NCBI GenBank assembly: GCA_902806085.1
Contig: CADCVH010000073.1
Location: forward strand, 22,796-86,795
From: an uncultured Rubrobacteraceae bacterium
Lineage (GTDB): Bacteria; Actinomycetota; Rubrobacteria; Rubrobacterales; Rubrobacteraceae
DNA length: 64,000 nucleotides
Direction: 5' to 3'
The translations under genes were made by a program, and so were the position numbers. Below the pieces are notes generated by a model. It was not told the DNA's origin and searched no databases. It saw nothing but the letters and a program-made list of their open reading frames with translations. Below are positions 51,406-60,065 of this stretch, in pieces. Every line of letters starts with the position of its first letter. The stretch's first letter is position 1.

Positions 51406-54400
51406 CCGCGCTCCTCCAGCATACCCTCGTTCTCCAGGTACGCCGCCTTGAGCGCCTGAAGGTCCTCCGGGTCGGGTTCGGACCACATCCCCCGGTCCGC
51501 CGCCTCGAGCAGGCGCTCGCTTATGGCGCGCAGGGCCCAGGGGTTCGACTCCTGCATGAAGTCCCGGATCCCTTCGTCTAAAACGTACTTTCTCGTCACG
51601 TCGCGGTACATCCAGTCTTCCACGACGTTCGCGGTGGCGTCGTAGCCGAAGAGGTAGTCGACGGTGGCGGAGAGCTCGAAGGCGCCCTTGTAGCCGTGGC
51701 GTTGCATGGCCTCGATCCACTTGGGGTTCGACACGCGGGAGCGGAAGACGCGCCTGGCCTCTTCCGACAAGGTCCGCGTCTTTACCCTGGACGGGTCGGC
51801 CGAGTCCCCGATAAACGCCTTCGGGTCCCGGCCGGTGAGGGCGCGGACGGCGGCGATCATGCCCCCGTGGTACTGGAAGTAGTCGTCTGAGTCGAAGAGG
51901 TCGTGCTCCCTGTTGTCCACGTTCTTGACCGCGACCTCCGTGCGCCTGAGGTTGTCCTCCATCGCCCCCCGCGCCTCGACGCCGTCGAGCCCCTTGCCGT
52001 AGGCGTAGCCGCCCCAGACGGCGTAGACCTCGGCCAGGTCCGCGTCGTCGCGCCAGTTGCGGGCGTCCATGAGCGGCAGGAGGCCTGCCCCGTAGGCGCC
52101 GGGCTTGCTGCCGAAGATGCGGGTGGTCGAGCGGCGCTCGTCGGCGCCGTTTTGCCTCTCTTCGCCGGCGTGTTTTTTGACGAAGTTCATGTCGATCGGT
52201 TCGTCGAGGCTCGCGACGGTGGTAAAGGCTTCGTCCATCAGGGAGATCAGGTTCGGGAAAGCGTCCCTGAAGAAGCCGCTAATCCTGACCGTGACGTCGA
52301 TCCTCGGCCGCCCGAGCTCCTCAGGGGGGATCACCTCAAGCCCCACCACCCGCCGCGACTCCTCGTTCCACACGGGCCTGACGCCGAGAAGCGCCAGTAT
52401 CTCCGCAACGTCGTCCCCCTGCGTCCGCATCGCCGCCGTGCCCCAGACCACGATACCCACGGTCTCCGGGTACCGCCCCTCTTCTTGGAGGTACCGCCGC
52501 AACAGGTCGTCGGCGAGCCCCCGCCCTACCTCCCAGGAGAGCGCGCTCGGCAACGCCTTCGGGTCCACGGAGTAGAAGTTTCTCCCCGTCGGCAGCACGT
52601 TCACCAGCCCCCGCGTCGGGGAACCGGACGGCCCCGCCGGCACGTACCCGCCCGCCAGGCCGCCGAGCAGGTTCCCCATCTCCTGCGGCGTCCGCCCCAG
52701 CCGCGGCACGACCTCCCCCGCCGCGAACCGCAGCGACCACTCGACCCCCGCGTCCCGGACACCGAGGGTCTCCTCGCACACCGGTCCGGCGACCGCCCCG
52801 TCCCAGCCGCGCTCTTCCATCGCCAGCAGAAGCGCCTGCTGCGCCTCCTCCAGCCGGTCGAGCAGATCCGAGGCCGTGGCGACCACGCCAGGGAACCGTT
52901 CGGCGAGCGCGGGGGGCGCCTCCACCCTCGCGCCGCCGTCTTCCGAGAGGTTGCGCTCGTCGAGCCCGTACGCGTTTCCAACGGCGCGCCGCAAACCGGA
53001 CGCCTGTCCGCTACCTATCCTGAGGATTGCCGCCAGCAGGTGGCGGAAGGGCTCGCCATCGGGCGTCTCTCCCAGCACGTGCAGGCCTCCCCTGATCGGG
53101 AGGTCTTTTATCTCGCAGAGGTAGCCGTCGACGTGGTTGAGGAAGTCGCCGAACTCCTCGGGCTGTTCTTCGACGCCGAGGTCGCGGTGGAGCTCGGCGT
53201 CGCGGAGGGTCTCCCAGATCCGGACGCGGATGGCGGGGAGCTTTGAGGGGTCGAGGGTCTCTACCTGGTAGTACTCGTCGAGGAGCTGTTCGAGTTTCGC
53301 CAGGTCGTCGTAGGTGTCGGCGCGGGTCATCGGGGGGATCAGGTGGTCCACCACCGTCGCGTGCGCCCGTCGCTTGGCCTGCGTCCCCTCCCCCGGATCG
53401 TTGACGACGAACGGGTAGAAGAGCGGGACGTCGCGCAGCGCGGCGTCCGGGGCGCAGCCTTCGGAGAGGCCGAGCGATTTGCCCGGCAGCCACTCGAGCG
53501 TGCCGTGCTTGCCGAGGTGGACTATCGCGTCCGCGCCGAACTCCTCCAGGAGCCACCAGTAGGCGGCGAGGTAGTGGTGGGTCGGGGGCAGGTCGGGGTC
53601 GTGGTAGATCGCGATGGGGTTCTCCCCGAAGCCCCGCGGCGGCTGTATGCCCACGAAGACGTTCCCGAAAGAGAGCCCGGCCACGACGAACTCGCCTCCA
53701 TCGACGTAGAGATCCCCGGGCGGCGGCCCCCAGTGTCTCTCGACCTCGCCCCGCAGGCCCTCAGGCAAACGGGCGAACCACCCGGCGTAGCGCCCGGTGC
53801 CCAGTCGCCCGGCGGCGCCCCGCAGTTGCTCGCCGGTCAGGAACTCGAGGTCGTGGCCGCCGGCGGCGATAAGCGAGTGGATGAGCTCGTCCCCGCCCTC
53901 CGGGACGTCGTTCACCCCGTAACCCGCGTCGCGCATGGCCGAGAGCAGCTTGATGGCGCTCGCGGGGGTGTCCAGCCCGACGGCGTTGCCGACCCGGGAG
54001 TGCTTGGTGGGGTAGTTCGAGAGGAGGACGGCGACCTTCTTCTCCCGGTTCGGGACGCGGCGCAGGCGGGCGAAGCGGGTCGCGAGGCCGGCGAGCCTGG
54101 AGGTCCGCTCCGGGTCGGCGCGGTAGAGGGTGAGGGGGGCGCCGACGGGCGAGTCCGAGGCCTGGCGCTCTTTAAAGGAGAAGGGCACGCCGATGACGCG
54201 CCCGTCGAACTCGGGGATGGCGACCTGCCAGGCGGTGTCCAGCGGGGAGAGGCCCGCGTCCGAGGCGAGCCAGGCCTCGCGCGAGCCCGTCGTCGAGATC
54301 CCCTGCACGACCGGCACCCCGAGCTCCGCCAGCGCGGGCACCTCCCACTCCAGCCACTCCTCCGGCGAGCCGGCCTTGTGGGCGTCGCCGGCGTTGGATC

Positions 54401-55142
54401 CACCCCCGGCGAGCACCGTGGTCACCAGGCAGTCCACGCGGTCCTTGACCAATTCCAGCGCGGGCACGGACCCGTCCGCGCCGGCCCGCAGCGAGTACCC
54501 GAAGACCGGAAGCGCGTTCGCCCCCGCCTCCTCAAGCGCCCCGACGAGCGCGTCCACGAACGCCGTGTTGCCCCCCATCCAGTGCGCCCGGTAGAAGACG
54601 ACGCCGACGGTCGGAAGAAGCGGGTCGTGCAGCGCCAGCAGGTCCTCGACAGGGGACCCGTCCTCGAGGCGCGGGTGGTAGACGCCGACCTCCGGCAGGG
54701 CCGACGCCGGCTCGAAGCCGTAGCCCTCCATGAGGACGGTATCCGCGACGAACCTGAAGAGGTTCTCGGTGTTTCCGACGCCACCGAGGCGCAGGTACTC
54801 GAAGGCCTCGAGCGCGGTCCCGGAGGGGACGGTCGACAGGGCGGTCAGTTCAGCGTCGGGTTCGGCCTCCCCGCCGAAGAGGAGCAGGGGGGTGCCCGCG
54901 TCCGCGCAGCGCCGGCGCAGCGCCTCCAGGCCCTCCGGCCACGCCCGCCGTCCCCCGAGCAGGCGCACCATCACGGCCCGCGCCTGGGGCACCTCTCGCT
55001 CCAACAGCTTCGCCGGATCTTCCGCCGACACCGGGTTTGCGCAGCGGACGGAGGGGAAGCCGTCCGGGAGCCGCTCGGCGGCCCTGGCCGCGGCCAGGAT
55101 CTCGGTGTCGGCGGTGGTCAGAAAGAGGAAGGTATCGGGCAT
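51402..55142 (-). CDS. cobN: cobaltochelatase large subunit
   Basis: 1246-residue CobN/BchH-family subunit that binds the corrin macrocycle and cobalt. Family segments are present throughout: VLLSNYPTKHSRVGNAVGLD, HYLAAYWWLLEEFGADAIVHLGKHGTLEWLPGK (in part), VNDPGEGTQAKRRAHATVVDH, and late SRVSNPKWIEAMQRHGYKGAFELSATVDYLFGYDAT (in part). Length is typical. The ATG overlaps the cobQ stop by one base (TGATG). It should work with ChlID. It belongs to the late-insertion route, although CbiX in the same operon serves early insertion. Confidence 0.97.
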   Translation of the reverse strand: MPDTFLFLTTADTEILAAARAAERLPDGFPSVRCANPVSAEDPAKLLEREVPQARAVMVRLLGGRRAWPEGLEALRRRCADAGTPLLLFGGEAEPDAELTALSTVPSGTALEAFEYLRLGGVGNTENLFRFVADTVLMEGYGFEPASALPEVGVYHPRLEDGSPVEDLLALHDPLLPTVGVVFYRAHWMGGNTAFVDALVGALEEAGANALPVFGYSLRAGADGSVPALELVKDRVDCLVTTVLAGGGSNAGDAHKAGSPEEWLEWEVPALAELGVPVVQGISTTGSREAWLASDAGLSPLDTAWQVAIPEFDGRVIGVPFSFKERQASDSPVGAPLTLYRADPERTSRLAGLATRFARLRRVPNREKKVAVLLSNYPTKHSRVGNAVGLDTPASAIKLLSAMRDAGYGVNDVPEGGDELIHSLIAAGGHDLEFLTGEQLRGAAGRLGTGRYAGWFARLPEGLRGEVERHWGPPPGDLYVDGGEFVVAGLSFGNVFVGIQPPRGFGENPIAIYHDPDLPPTHHYLAAYWWLLEEFGADAIVHLGKHGTLEWLPGKSLGLSEGCAPDAALRDVPLFYPFVVNDPGEGTQAKRRAHATVVDHLIPPMTRADTYDDLAKLEQLLDEYYQVETLDPSKLPAIRVRIWETLRDAELHRDLGVEEQPEEFGDFLNHVDGYLCEIKDLPIRGGLHVLGETPDGEPFRHLLAAILRIGSGQASGLRRAVGNAYGLDERNLSEDGGARVEAPPALAERFPGVVATASDLLDRLEEAQQALLLAMEERGWDGAVAGPVCEETLGVRDAGVEWSLRFAAGEVVPRLGRTPQEMGNLLGGLAGGYVPAGPSGSPTRGLVNVLPTGRNFYSVDPKALPSALSWEVGRGLADDLLRRYLQEEGRYPETVGIVVWGTAAMRTQGDDVAEILALLGVRPVWNEESRRVVGLEVIPPEELGRPRIDVTVRISGFFRDAFPNLISLMDEAFTTVASLDEPIDMNFVKKHAGEERQNGADERRSTTRIFGSKPGAYGAGLLPLMDARNWRDDADLAEVYAVWGGYAYGKGLDGVEARGAMEDNLRRTEVAVKNVDNREHDLFDSDDYFQYHGGMIAAVRALTGRDPKAFIGDSADPSRVKTRTLSEEARRVFRSRVSNPKWIEAMQRHGYKGAFELSATVDYLFGYDATANVVEDWMYRDVTRKYVLDEGIRDFMQESNPWALRAISERLLEAADRGMWSEPDPEDLQALKAAYLENEGMLEERG

Positions 55143-56800
55143 CAGGCATCGGCTTTCGGGTTTTTGGGTCCGTTCGTCTCGACCGTTGGGGTCGCGGCCA
55201 GGGCCGGGACGGGCGTCGGTGCTTCGCCGTTCGATCCGGGCTCCGTACGCGCACCCGTCGTCCCGTCGCCGTCCTCCTCGTGCCTGAAACCCGTTGCCTT
55301 GAGCCCCACGACCGGCAGCCCTGCGGGCGCGCCGTTCTCGACTATCCGCAGCAGGGCCTCGCGGTCGACGTTCTCAGCCACGAGGTCGCCGAGCCTCTCG
55401 AGTTGCGCCTCGCGGGCCGCGGCGAAGGTCTCCTCGCCCGGCCTCCAGTCGAGGTTGCGTTCGGCGGCGACCCACCCTAGGAACGCGCGGCGGAACGCGT
55501 CGGATTCGAGGACGCCGTGCCAGGAGGTGCCGATGACGGCGCCGGCGCGGCAACCCTCCGGTCCGGTTTCCGTGACGAAGAGCGGGGAGGCGTCGCGGGG
55601 GCGGGTCCTGCCGTGGTGGATCTCGTACCCGCAGACGGGCGCGTTGCCGAAGCCCGGCGCCGACCCCTCCGGCCGGGCCAGGACCTTTTCCCCCTCGAAG
55701 GCGGTCTCCGCGGGCAGGAGGCCGAGGCCGGGAATCTCAGGCGTCCCGCTCTCCACTCCGTCCAAGATCCTCTCCCCGAGCATCTGGTAGCCGCCGCAGA
55801 TGCCGAGCGTCGGCAGGCCGCGCCGCGCCCGCGCCTGGATAGCCGCCCCCAGGCCGCGGGAGCGGAGAAGCCGGAGGTCCTCCACGGTCGCCTTGGTGCC
55901 GGGCAAGACGGCGAGGTCCGCATCGAGAAGCTCTTCGGGGGATTCGGTAAAGCGGACGGACACGCCGGGTTCGTGGGCGAGGGCGTCGAAGTCCGTGAAG
56001 TTGCTGATCCGGCCGAGCCTCGCGACGGCCACCCGCAGGACGTCCCGCCCGAGCGGGGGCTTCGCCGGGCGCGGCGCGTCCAGCGCGAGCGAGTCCTCGC
56101 CGTCGATCCCGAGGCCGCGGACGAAGGGGAGCGTCCCCAGGAAGGGGCGCCCCGTGAGGGCGGTCATCCGCTCCAGGCCGGGGGCGAGGACCGCCGGGTC
56201 GCCGCGGAACTTGTTGACCAGGAAACCCGACAGGAGCGCCTGATCCCCGGCGGAGAGAAGGGCCAGCGTGCCGTACAGGCTCGCGAAGAGGCCGCCGCGG
56301 TCGATGTCTCCTACGAGAACGACCGGCAGGTTCGCCGCCCTGGCGAGGCCCATGTTGGCGAGGTCGTTCTCCCTGAGGTTGATCTCCGCCGGGCTCCCCG
56401 CCCCCTCGCAGACCACGACGTCGAACCGCGAGCGCAGGTCCTCCAGGGATTCGAGGACTATGGGCAGCAACTCCCTCTTCATCCCGCCGTAGCTCTTCGC
56501 GCTCGCCGTGGCCCAAGGTTTGCCGCGCACGACGACCTGGGTGGTCCGTTCGGCGGAGGGCTTGAGGAGGACGGGGTTCATGGCGGCCTCGGGCTCTACC
56601 TGTGCCGCGGCGGCCTGGGCGGCCTGGGCGCGCCCGATCTCGGCCCCCTCCCGCGTTACGTACGAGTTGAGCGCCATGTTCTGCGCCTTGAACGGGGCGA
56701 CGAGGGCGCCCTCCCGCGCCAGCCAGCGGCAGATGCCGGCCACCACCACGCTCTTCCCGGCGTCGGAGTGGGTGCCGGCGACGAGCAGGGCGCCGTTCAA
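55142..56800 (-). CDS. cobQ: cobyric acid synthase
   Basis: Amidates the b, d, e and g side chains of the corrin. The 552-residue protein has the synthetase P-loop GTHSDAGKSVVVAGICRWLA, FKAQNMALNSYVTREGAEIGRAQ, VVCEGAGSPAEINLRENDLAN, and the amidotransferase Cys in GICGGYQMLGE with the late His in IGTSWHGVLESD. TTG 56800 is chosen because it overlaps the cbtA stop as TTGA. After residue ~505 there is an unusual 45-residue low-complexity tail ending NPKADA; its last codons lie in a short repeat also found at 8010-8031. Confidence 0.94.
   Translation of the reverse strand: MNGALLVAGTHSDAGKSVVVAGICRWLAREGALVAPFKAQNMALNSYVTREGAEIGRAQAAQAAAAQVEPEAAMNPVLLKPSAERTTQVVVRGKPWATASAKSYGGMKRELLPIVLESLEDLRSRFDVVVCEGAGSPAEINLRENDLANMGLARAANLPVVLVGDIDRGGLFASLYGTLALLSAGDQALLSGFLVNKFRGDPAVLAPGLERMTALTGRPFLGTLPFVRGLGIDGEDSLALDAPRPAKPPLGRDVLRVAVARLGRISNFTDFDALAHEPGVSVRFTESPEELLDADLAVLPGTKATVEDLRLLRSRGLGAAIQARARRGLPTLGICGGYQMLGERILDGVESGTPEIPGLGLLPAETAFEGEKVLARPEGSAPGFGNAPVCGYEIHHGRTRPRDASPLFVTETGPEGCRAGAVIGTSWHGVLESDAFRRAFLGWVAAERNLDWRPGEETFAAAREAQLERLGDLVAENVDREALLRIVENGAPAGLPVVGLKATGFRHEEDGDGTTGARTEPGSNGEAPTPVPALAATPTVETNGPKNPKADA
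55144..55165 (-). repeat. 22-nt repeat at a gene 3' end (copy 2)
   Basis: Matches 8010-8031 at 20 of 22 positions. Here it supplies the last codons of cobQ, in a different reading frame from the other copy. Confidence 0.6.
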
Positions 56801-57492
56801 AACGATGCCTTCCGGCCGTTCGCCCTCTCGCACAGCAGGCCGAAAGCCGCGCCGAGCGTCGCCCACAGCAGGGCCTGGGTCGCTAGCGTCGAGATCCTGA
56901 AGTCCCAGAGCACGTCGCCGGGGAAGTTCCCCGGGTTCGTGGCGGGCGGCATCGCGAGGAAGAACCCCGCCAGCACCGCGACGAACCCCGCACCCACCAC
57001 CGCTTGACGCGCGGCCCTGCCGGTCCCCTGCTCGCGCAGCACGCGGCCCACGCTCCAGGCCACGAAGACCGCCGACACGCACACCGCCACCGTGACCAGG
57101 TACGCGACCGTCCGGACGCCTATGTTCGACGGATCCCCGGCCCCGGGTGGGTCGGCCGGGTACTTGAGGAAAGGCAAAAAGAACAGGCCCGCGAAGAGGG
57201 CGGCGGAGAGGCGCAGGCTGCGGCCCCAGTCGTCGGAGGCGGCCATGCGGTCCCGCCCGGCGGCAAAGACGAGGCCGAATATCGCCCCGACGGAGGTTCC
57301 GTAGAGGGTAACGGCGACGATCAGCCCCAGCTTTTGGACCGGGCGGCTCACCACCTCGTTAAAGGCGCCGCCCCCTTCCAGGGCCAGCGCCCGGCCCACG
57401 TGCGGCTCGCCGAAAAAGTAGGCGAAGACGCCGGCGATCAGGCCGGCCAGGAGCCCGGCGGCCACGCCGCGGCCCAGGTAGGTACGGAGCAT
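56797..57492 (-). CDS. cbtA: CbtA-family cobalt transport protein
   Basis: 231-residue membrane protein with about six helices. The N-terminus YLGRGVAAGLLAGLIAGVFAYFFGEPHV and the middle VTLYGTSVGAIFGLVFA, FLPFLKYPADPPGAG and LAMPPATNPGNFPGDVLWDFR fit CbtA, a predicted cobalt transporter subunit linked to B12 riboswitches. It follows cbtB by 19 nt and is coupled to cobQ by a TTGA overlap. Confidence 0.92.
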   Translation of the reverse strand: MLRTYLGRGVAAGLLAGLIAGVFAYFFGEPHVGRALALEGGGAFNEVVSRPVQKLGLIVAVTLYGTSVGAIFGLVFAAGRDRMAASDDWGRSLRLSAALFAGLFFLPFLKYPADPPGAGDPSNIGVRTVAYLVTVAVCVSAVFVAWSVGRVLREQGTGRAARQAVVGAGFVAVLAGFFLAMPPATNPGNFPGDVLWDFRISTLATQALLWATLGAAFGLLCERANGRKASF

Positions 57493-57511
57493 GCCGTTGC
57501 CGATCTGCGGA

Positions 57512-57706
57512 CTAGTGGCCGGGAACGCCGAGCAGGTGCCGGCCGTCGTGGAAGAACTCGTGCAGGTAGTTCGTCTTCCCGGCGGCCTCGCCGAGCAGCG
57601 GCGCGAGCAGGGCGCCGTTGTCGAAGAGGGCGGCGAAGAGCGCCAGAAAGATCAGCGCCACCACCGGCAGGAGCCAGAGGTTCGGCCGCCCGAGAGCCCT
57701 GTGCAT
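57512..57706 (-). CDS. cbtB: CbtB-family cobalt transport protein
   Basis: 64-residue protein with one membrane helix (LWLLPVVALIFLALFAALF) and the family C-terminal His motif HEFFHDGRHLLGVPGH, which is thought to bind cobalt. Many homologs end in Cys-His; here the residue is Gly-His. It is the first gene after the cobalamin riboswitch and pairs with CbtA. Confidence 0.92.
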   Translation of the reverse strand: MHRALGRPNLWLLPVVALIFLALFAALFDNGALLAPLLGEAAGKTNYLHEFFHDGRHLLGVPGH

Positions 57707-57749
57707 AAAGTCCTCCTTCTCGGGGTCCTCGCCCCGGTCGGAATTTCGC

Positions 57750-57914
57750 GGACGGAAGGCCAGTCTCCTGGCTCCCGGATCTTCGCTCCCCCGGCCTTCC
57801 CACCGGCCCTTCGGCCGCCAGTGGCCCCTCTTCGGGCTCGCTCCCCGGTTACAGTGGCGGGACCGCGCCGGACTCGAACCGGCTTCCTGCGTCCCTCCGT
57901 CGCCTGTCTACTAA
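57750..57914 (-). ncRNA. cobalamin riboswitch
   Basis: On the minus strand the conserved core runs AAGCCGGTTCGAGTCCGGCG, then GGTCCCGCCACTGTAA, GCCACTGGC, GGGAAGGCCGG and finally the B12 box AGCCAGGAGACTGGCC (57773-57758). These elements are in the canonical order and spacing of an adenosylcobalamin-sensing element. The element lies between the operon promoter and cbtB and should turn off the whole operon when cobalamin is abundant. Confidence 0.96.
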
Positions 57915-57920
57915 GCGCGC

Positions 57921-57949
57921 AGCATAGCCGCGCGACCCCCGCGCGTCAA
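57921..57949 (-). promoter_or_regulatory. promoter of the cobalamin operon
   Basis: TTGACG (57949-57944) and TATGCT (57926-57921) on the minus strand are separated by exactly 17 nt. Transcription would start near 57914, just upstream of the riboswitch. Confidence 0.75.
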
Positions 57950-57974
57950 CCGGCCGGCGCGCCATCGGGCGTGG

Positions 57975-57991
57975 TATAAAGCGCGGGTCGC
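57975..57991 (+). promoter_or_regulatory. -10 element of the dedA-like gene
   Basis: TATAAA at 57975-57980 predicts a start about 5 nt before the ATG at 57992. There is no Shine-Dalgarno, so the transcript is nearly leaderless. It diverges from the cobalamin promoter; the two are only about 25 nt apart. Confidence 0.5.
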
Positions 57992-58654
57992 ATGGAGAGC
58001 ATCCTCAACTTCTTCCGGTCCATCCCTGACTCCCCCGGCGGGGTCCTGGATTTCGTCACCGGTTTGCTTCTGGAGTACGGTTACCTCGTCATCTTTCTCG
58101 GGGCCGCGCTTGACAACTTCGGCCTCCCCTCCTCCGGGGACGTGGTCCTCTTTGCGGGCGGGTTCTTCGCCAACAACGGGCAGGCGGCGCTGCCGCTCGT
58201 GATGCTCACCGGGTTCGCGGGGGCGCTCGTCTCGGACAACTCCGTTTACTGGATCGGCAAGATAGGCGGGCGGCCCCTGATCCACCGCATCCTCAAGGTC
58301 CGGCTCCTCCACTTCCTCATAAACGAGAAGAGCCTGGAGAAGGTCGAGCGCTACTTCGAGTCCCACGGCGGGAAGACGGTCTTCGCGGGCCGCTTCGGCC
58401 CGGGCCTGCGCAGCATGACCCCGCTCTTCGCCGGCGTCACGGGGATGAGGTACTACAGGTTCGTCCCGTACAACGTGGCCGCCGGCCTGGTCTGGGCCGT
58501 CGCGTACTCCCTCATCGGCTACGTCTTCGGCCAGTACTGGGGCGAGCTGCTCGCCGTCGCCAAGTCCTTCGGCTTCGGCGTCGTGGCCCTCGCCGTGCTC
58601 GTCCTCCTCGCCTTCTTCCTGCGCAGGAGGTACAGGCGCCGGGAAGAGGGCTAG
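57992..58654 (+). CDS. DedA family membrane protein
   Basis: 220-residue protein with four to five helices. Family signatures: LGAALDNFGLPSSGDVVLFAGGFFANNGQ (in part; the usual E is replaced by D-N-F-G-L-P), VSDNSVYWIGKIGGRP with the Gly-x-x-x-G-R/K-P type turn, and FAGRFGPGLRSMTPLFAGVTGMRY with the conserved R/K-F-x-P-G-x-R motif. DedA proteins are lipid scramblases/flippases needed for undecaprenyl-phosphate recycling and membrane homeostasis. Confidence 0.93.
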   Translation: MESILNFFRSIPDSPGGVLDFVTGLLLEYGYLVIFLGAALDNFGLPSSGDVVLFAGGFFANNGQAALPLVMLTGFAGALVSDNSVYWIGKIGGRPLIHRILKVRLLHFLINEKSLEKVERYFESHGGKTVFAGRFGPGLRSMTPLFAGVTGMRYYRFVPYNVAAGLVWAVAYSLIGYVFGQYWGELLAVAKSFGFGVVALAVLVLLAFFLRRRYRRREEG

Positions 58655-58874
58655 CCGCTTTTCCGCGTCGCATCGTATGTTGAGCGCGGGCAAGGCGGTC
58701 CACCACGACGATCCTCGCCCCGGGTGTAAGAGGAATCCCCTCAAGCCCAAGTCGGCGGAACGGGTCTCCTGTAGAAGTCCTTCGTAATGACGGCCGAACG
58801 CCGACGGCCGACGCCTCACTTCTATCCTTTGTGGGATGCGCGCTGCTAGACTCTGGGCGAGGAGGTGCGGCGCG
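58655..58874. other. intergenic region
   Basis: 220 nt without a gene. It separates dedA-like from the NarL-type kinase. GGAGG at 58860-58865 is the likely ribosome binding site of the kinase. Nothing else recognisable. Confidence 0.4.
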
Positions 58875-60065
58875 ATGTCCGAGTCTTCGGGCGGCGAAAA
58901 GACCAGGGACCTGCGGCGGCTCAACCACGAGCTCTCCGTGCTCAACGGGATCGCCCGCGAGCTCAACCGGTCGGTCAACCTGGACCAGGCGCTCGGGTTC
59001 ACGCTCTCGCAGGTGGCGGAGCTGTTGGGGCTGAGGACCGGTTGGATCTGGCTCATACAAGAGCCCTCGCCCGAACCCTACCTGGCCGCCGCCCAGAACC
59101 TCCCGCCCGTCCTGGCGGACGAGCCGCGCCGCATGGACGGCTCGGGCTACTGCTACTGCCTCGACACCTACAAGAAGGGCGACCTGGAGGGTGCGGCCAA
59201 CGTCAACGTCCTCACCTGCAGCCGCCTGGACGGCCTGGTGGACGGCACGGACGGCCTCCGCTACCACGCGAGCATCCCCCTCTATTCGGGCGATAAGAAG
59301 CTCGGGGTGATGAACGTCGCGAGCCCGGGCTGGCGCGGCCTGGACCCAGACGACCTGAAGCTCCTCAACACCGTGGGCGACCTGCTCTCCATAGCCGTCG
59401 AGCGGGCGCGGCTCTTCGAGCGGAGCGCCAGGCTTGGGGCGGTGGAGGAGCGCAACCGGCTGGCGCGCGAGCTCCACGACACCCTCGCCCAGAACCTCAC
59501 GGCCACGGGGCTCCAGATCGAGTCGGCCGAAGCCCTCCTGGAGGCGGACTCGGACCCCGAGAAGGTCCACGCCGCCCTCGACCGCGCCCTCTCCCTCAAC
59601 CGCTCCAACCTCGACGAGGCCCGCCGATCCGTCCTCGACCTCCGCGCCGCCCCCCTCGAAGGCCGGTCGCTCGCCGAAGCCCTGAAGGACCTGGTGGACC
59701 GCTGGGAAACGGAAACGGGCGTGGCCGCGAGGTTCAAGGCGGTGAACGGCAGCCGCCCGATCCCACCGCGCGTGGAGGCCGCGCTCTACCGCGTGGGCGG
59801 CGAGGCCCTCGCCAACGCCGCCCGCCACGCGGACGCGAGCCGCGCAACGGTCCGGCTTGTCGCCACGCCCGATGCGGTCGGCCTGCTGGTGGAGGACGAC
59901 GGCCGCGGCTTCGACCCTTCGCGGGTTCCGGAGGACCGGCACGGGCTCGTCGGCATGAGAGAACGGGTCGAGATGATCGGCGGCGCGCTGCAAGTGGAGA
60001 GCAGCCCGAACGGAGGAACGCGGGTGGAGGCCACGGTGCCGCTGAGGGGGGTTCGGGGTGGATAA
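58875..60065 (+). CDS. GAF-containing NarL-type sensor histidine kinase
   Basis: 396-residue cytoplasmic kinase without membrane helices. A GAF domain covers about residues 15-185 and holds several Cys residues ([21 protein letters not shown]) that could bind heme or an iron-sulfur cluster. The HisKA_3 motif [18 protein letters not shown] has the phospho-accepting His. The HATPase ends [30 protein letters not shown] 58875 follows GGAGG by 9-10 nt. It overlaps the regulator by 8 nt. Confidence 0.93.
   Translation: MSESSGGEKTRDLRRLNHELSVLNGIARELNRSVNLDQALGFTLSQVAELLGLRTGWIWLIQEPSPEPYLAAAQNLPPVLADEPRRMDGSGYCYCLDTYKKGDLEGAANVNVLTCSRLDGLVDGTDGLRYHASIPLYSGDKKLGVMNVASPGWRGLDPDDLKLLNTVGDLLSIAVERARLFERSARLGAVEERNRLARELHDTLAQNLTATGLQIESAEALLEADSDPEKVHAALDRALSLNRSNLDEARRSVLDLRAAPLEGRSLAEALKDLVDRWETETGVAARFKAVNGSRPIPPRVEAALYRVGGEALANAARHADASRATVRLVATPDAVGLLVEDDGRGFDPSRVPEDRHGLVGMRERVEMIGGALQVESSPNGGTRVEATVPLRGVRGG

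Noticed and set aside
53343..55790. An 815-codon open frame on the plus strand opposite cobN and cobQ.
   Set aside because: Both sense genes are complete and full of family motifs; the antisense frame spans their junction and is very Arg/Pro/Gly rich.
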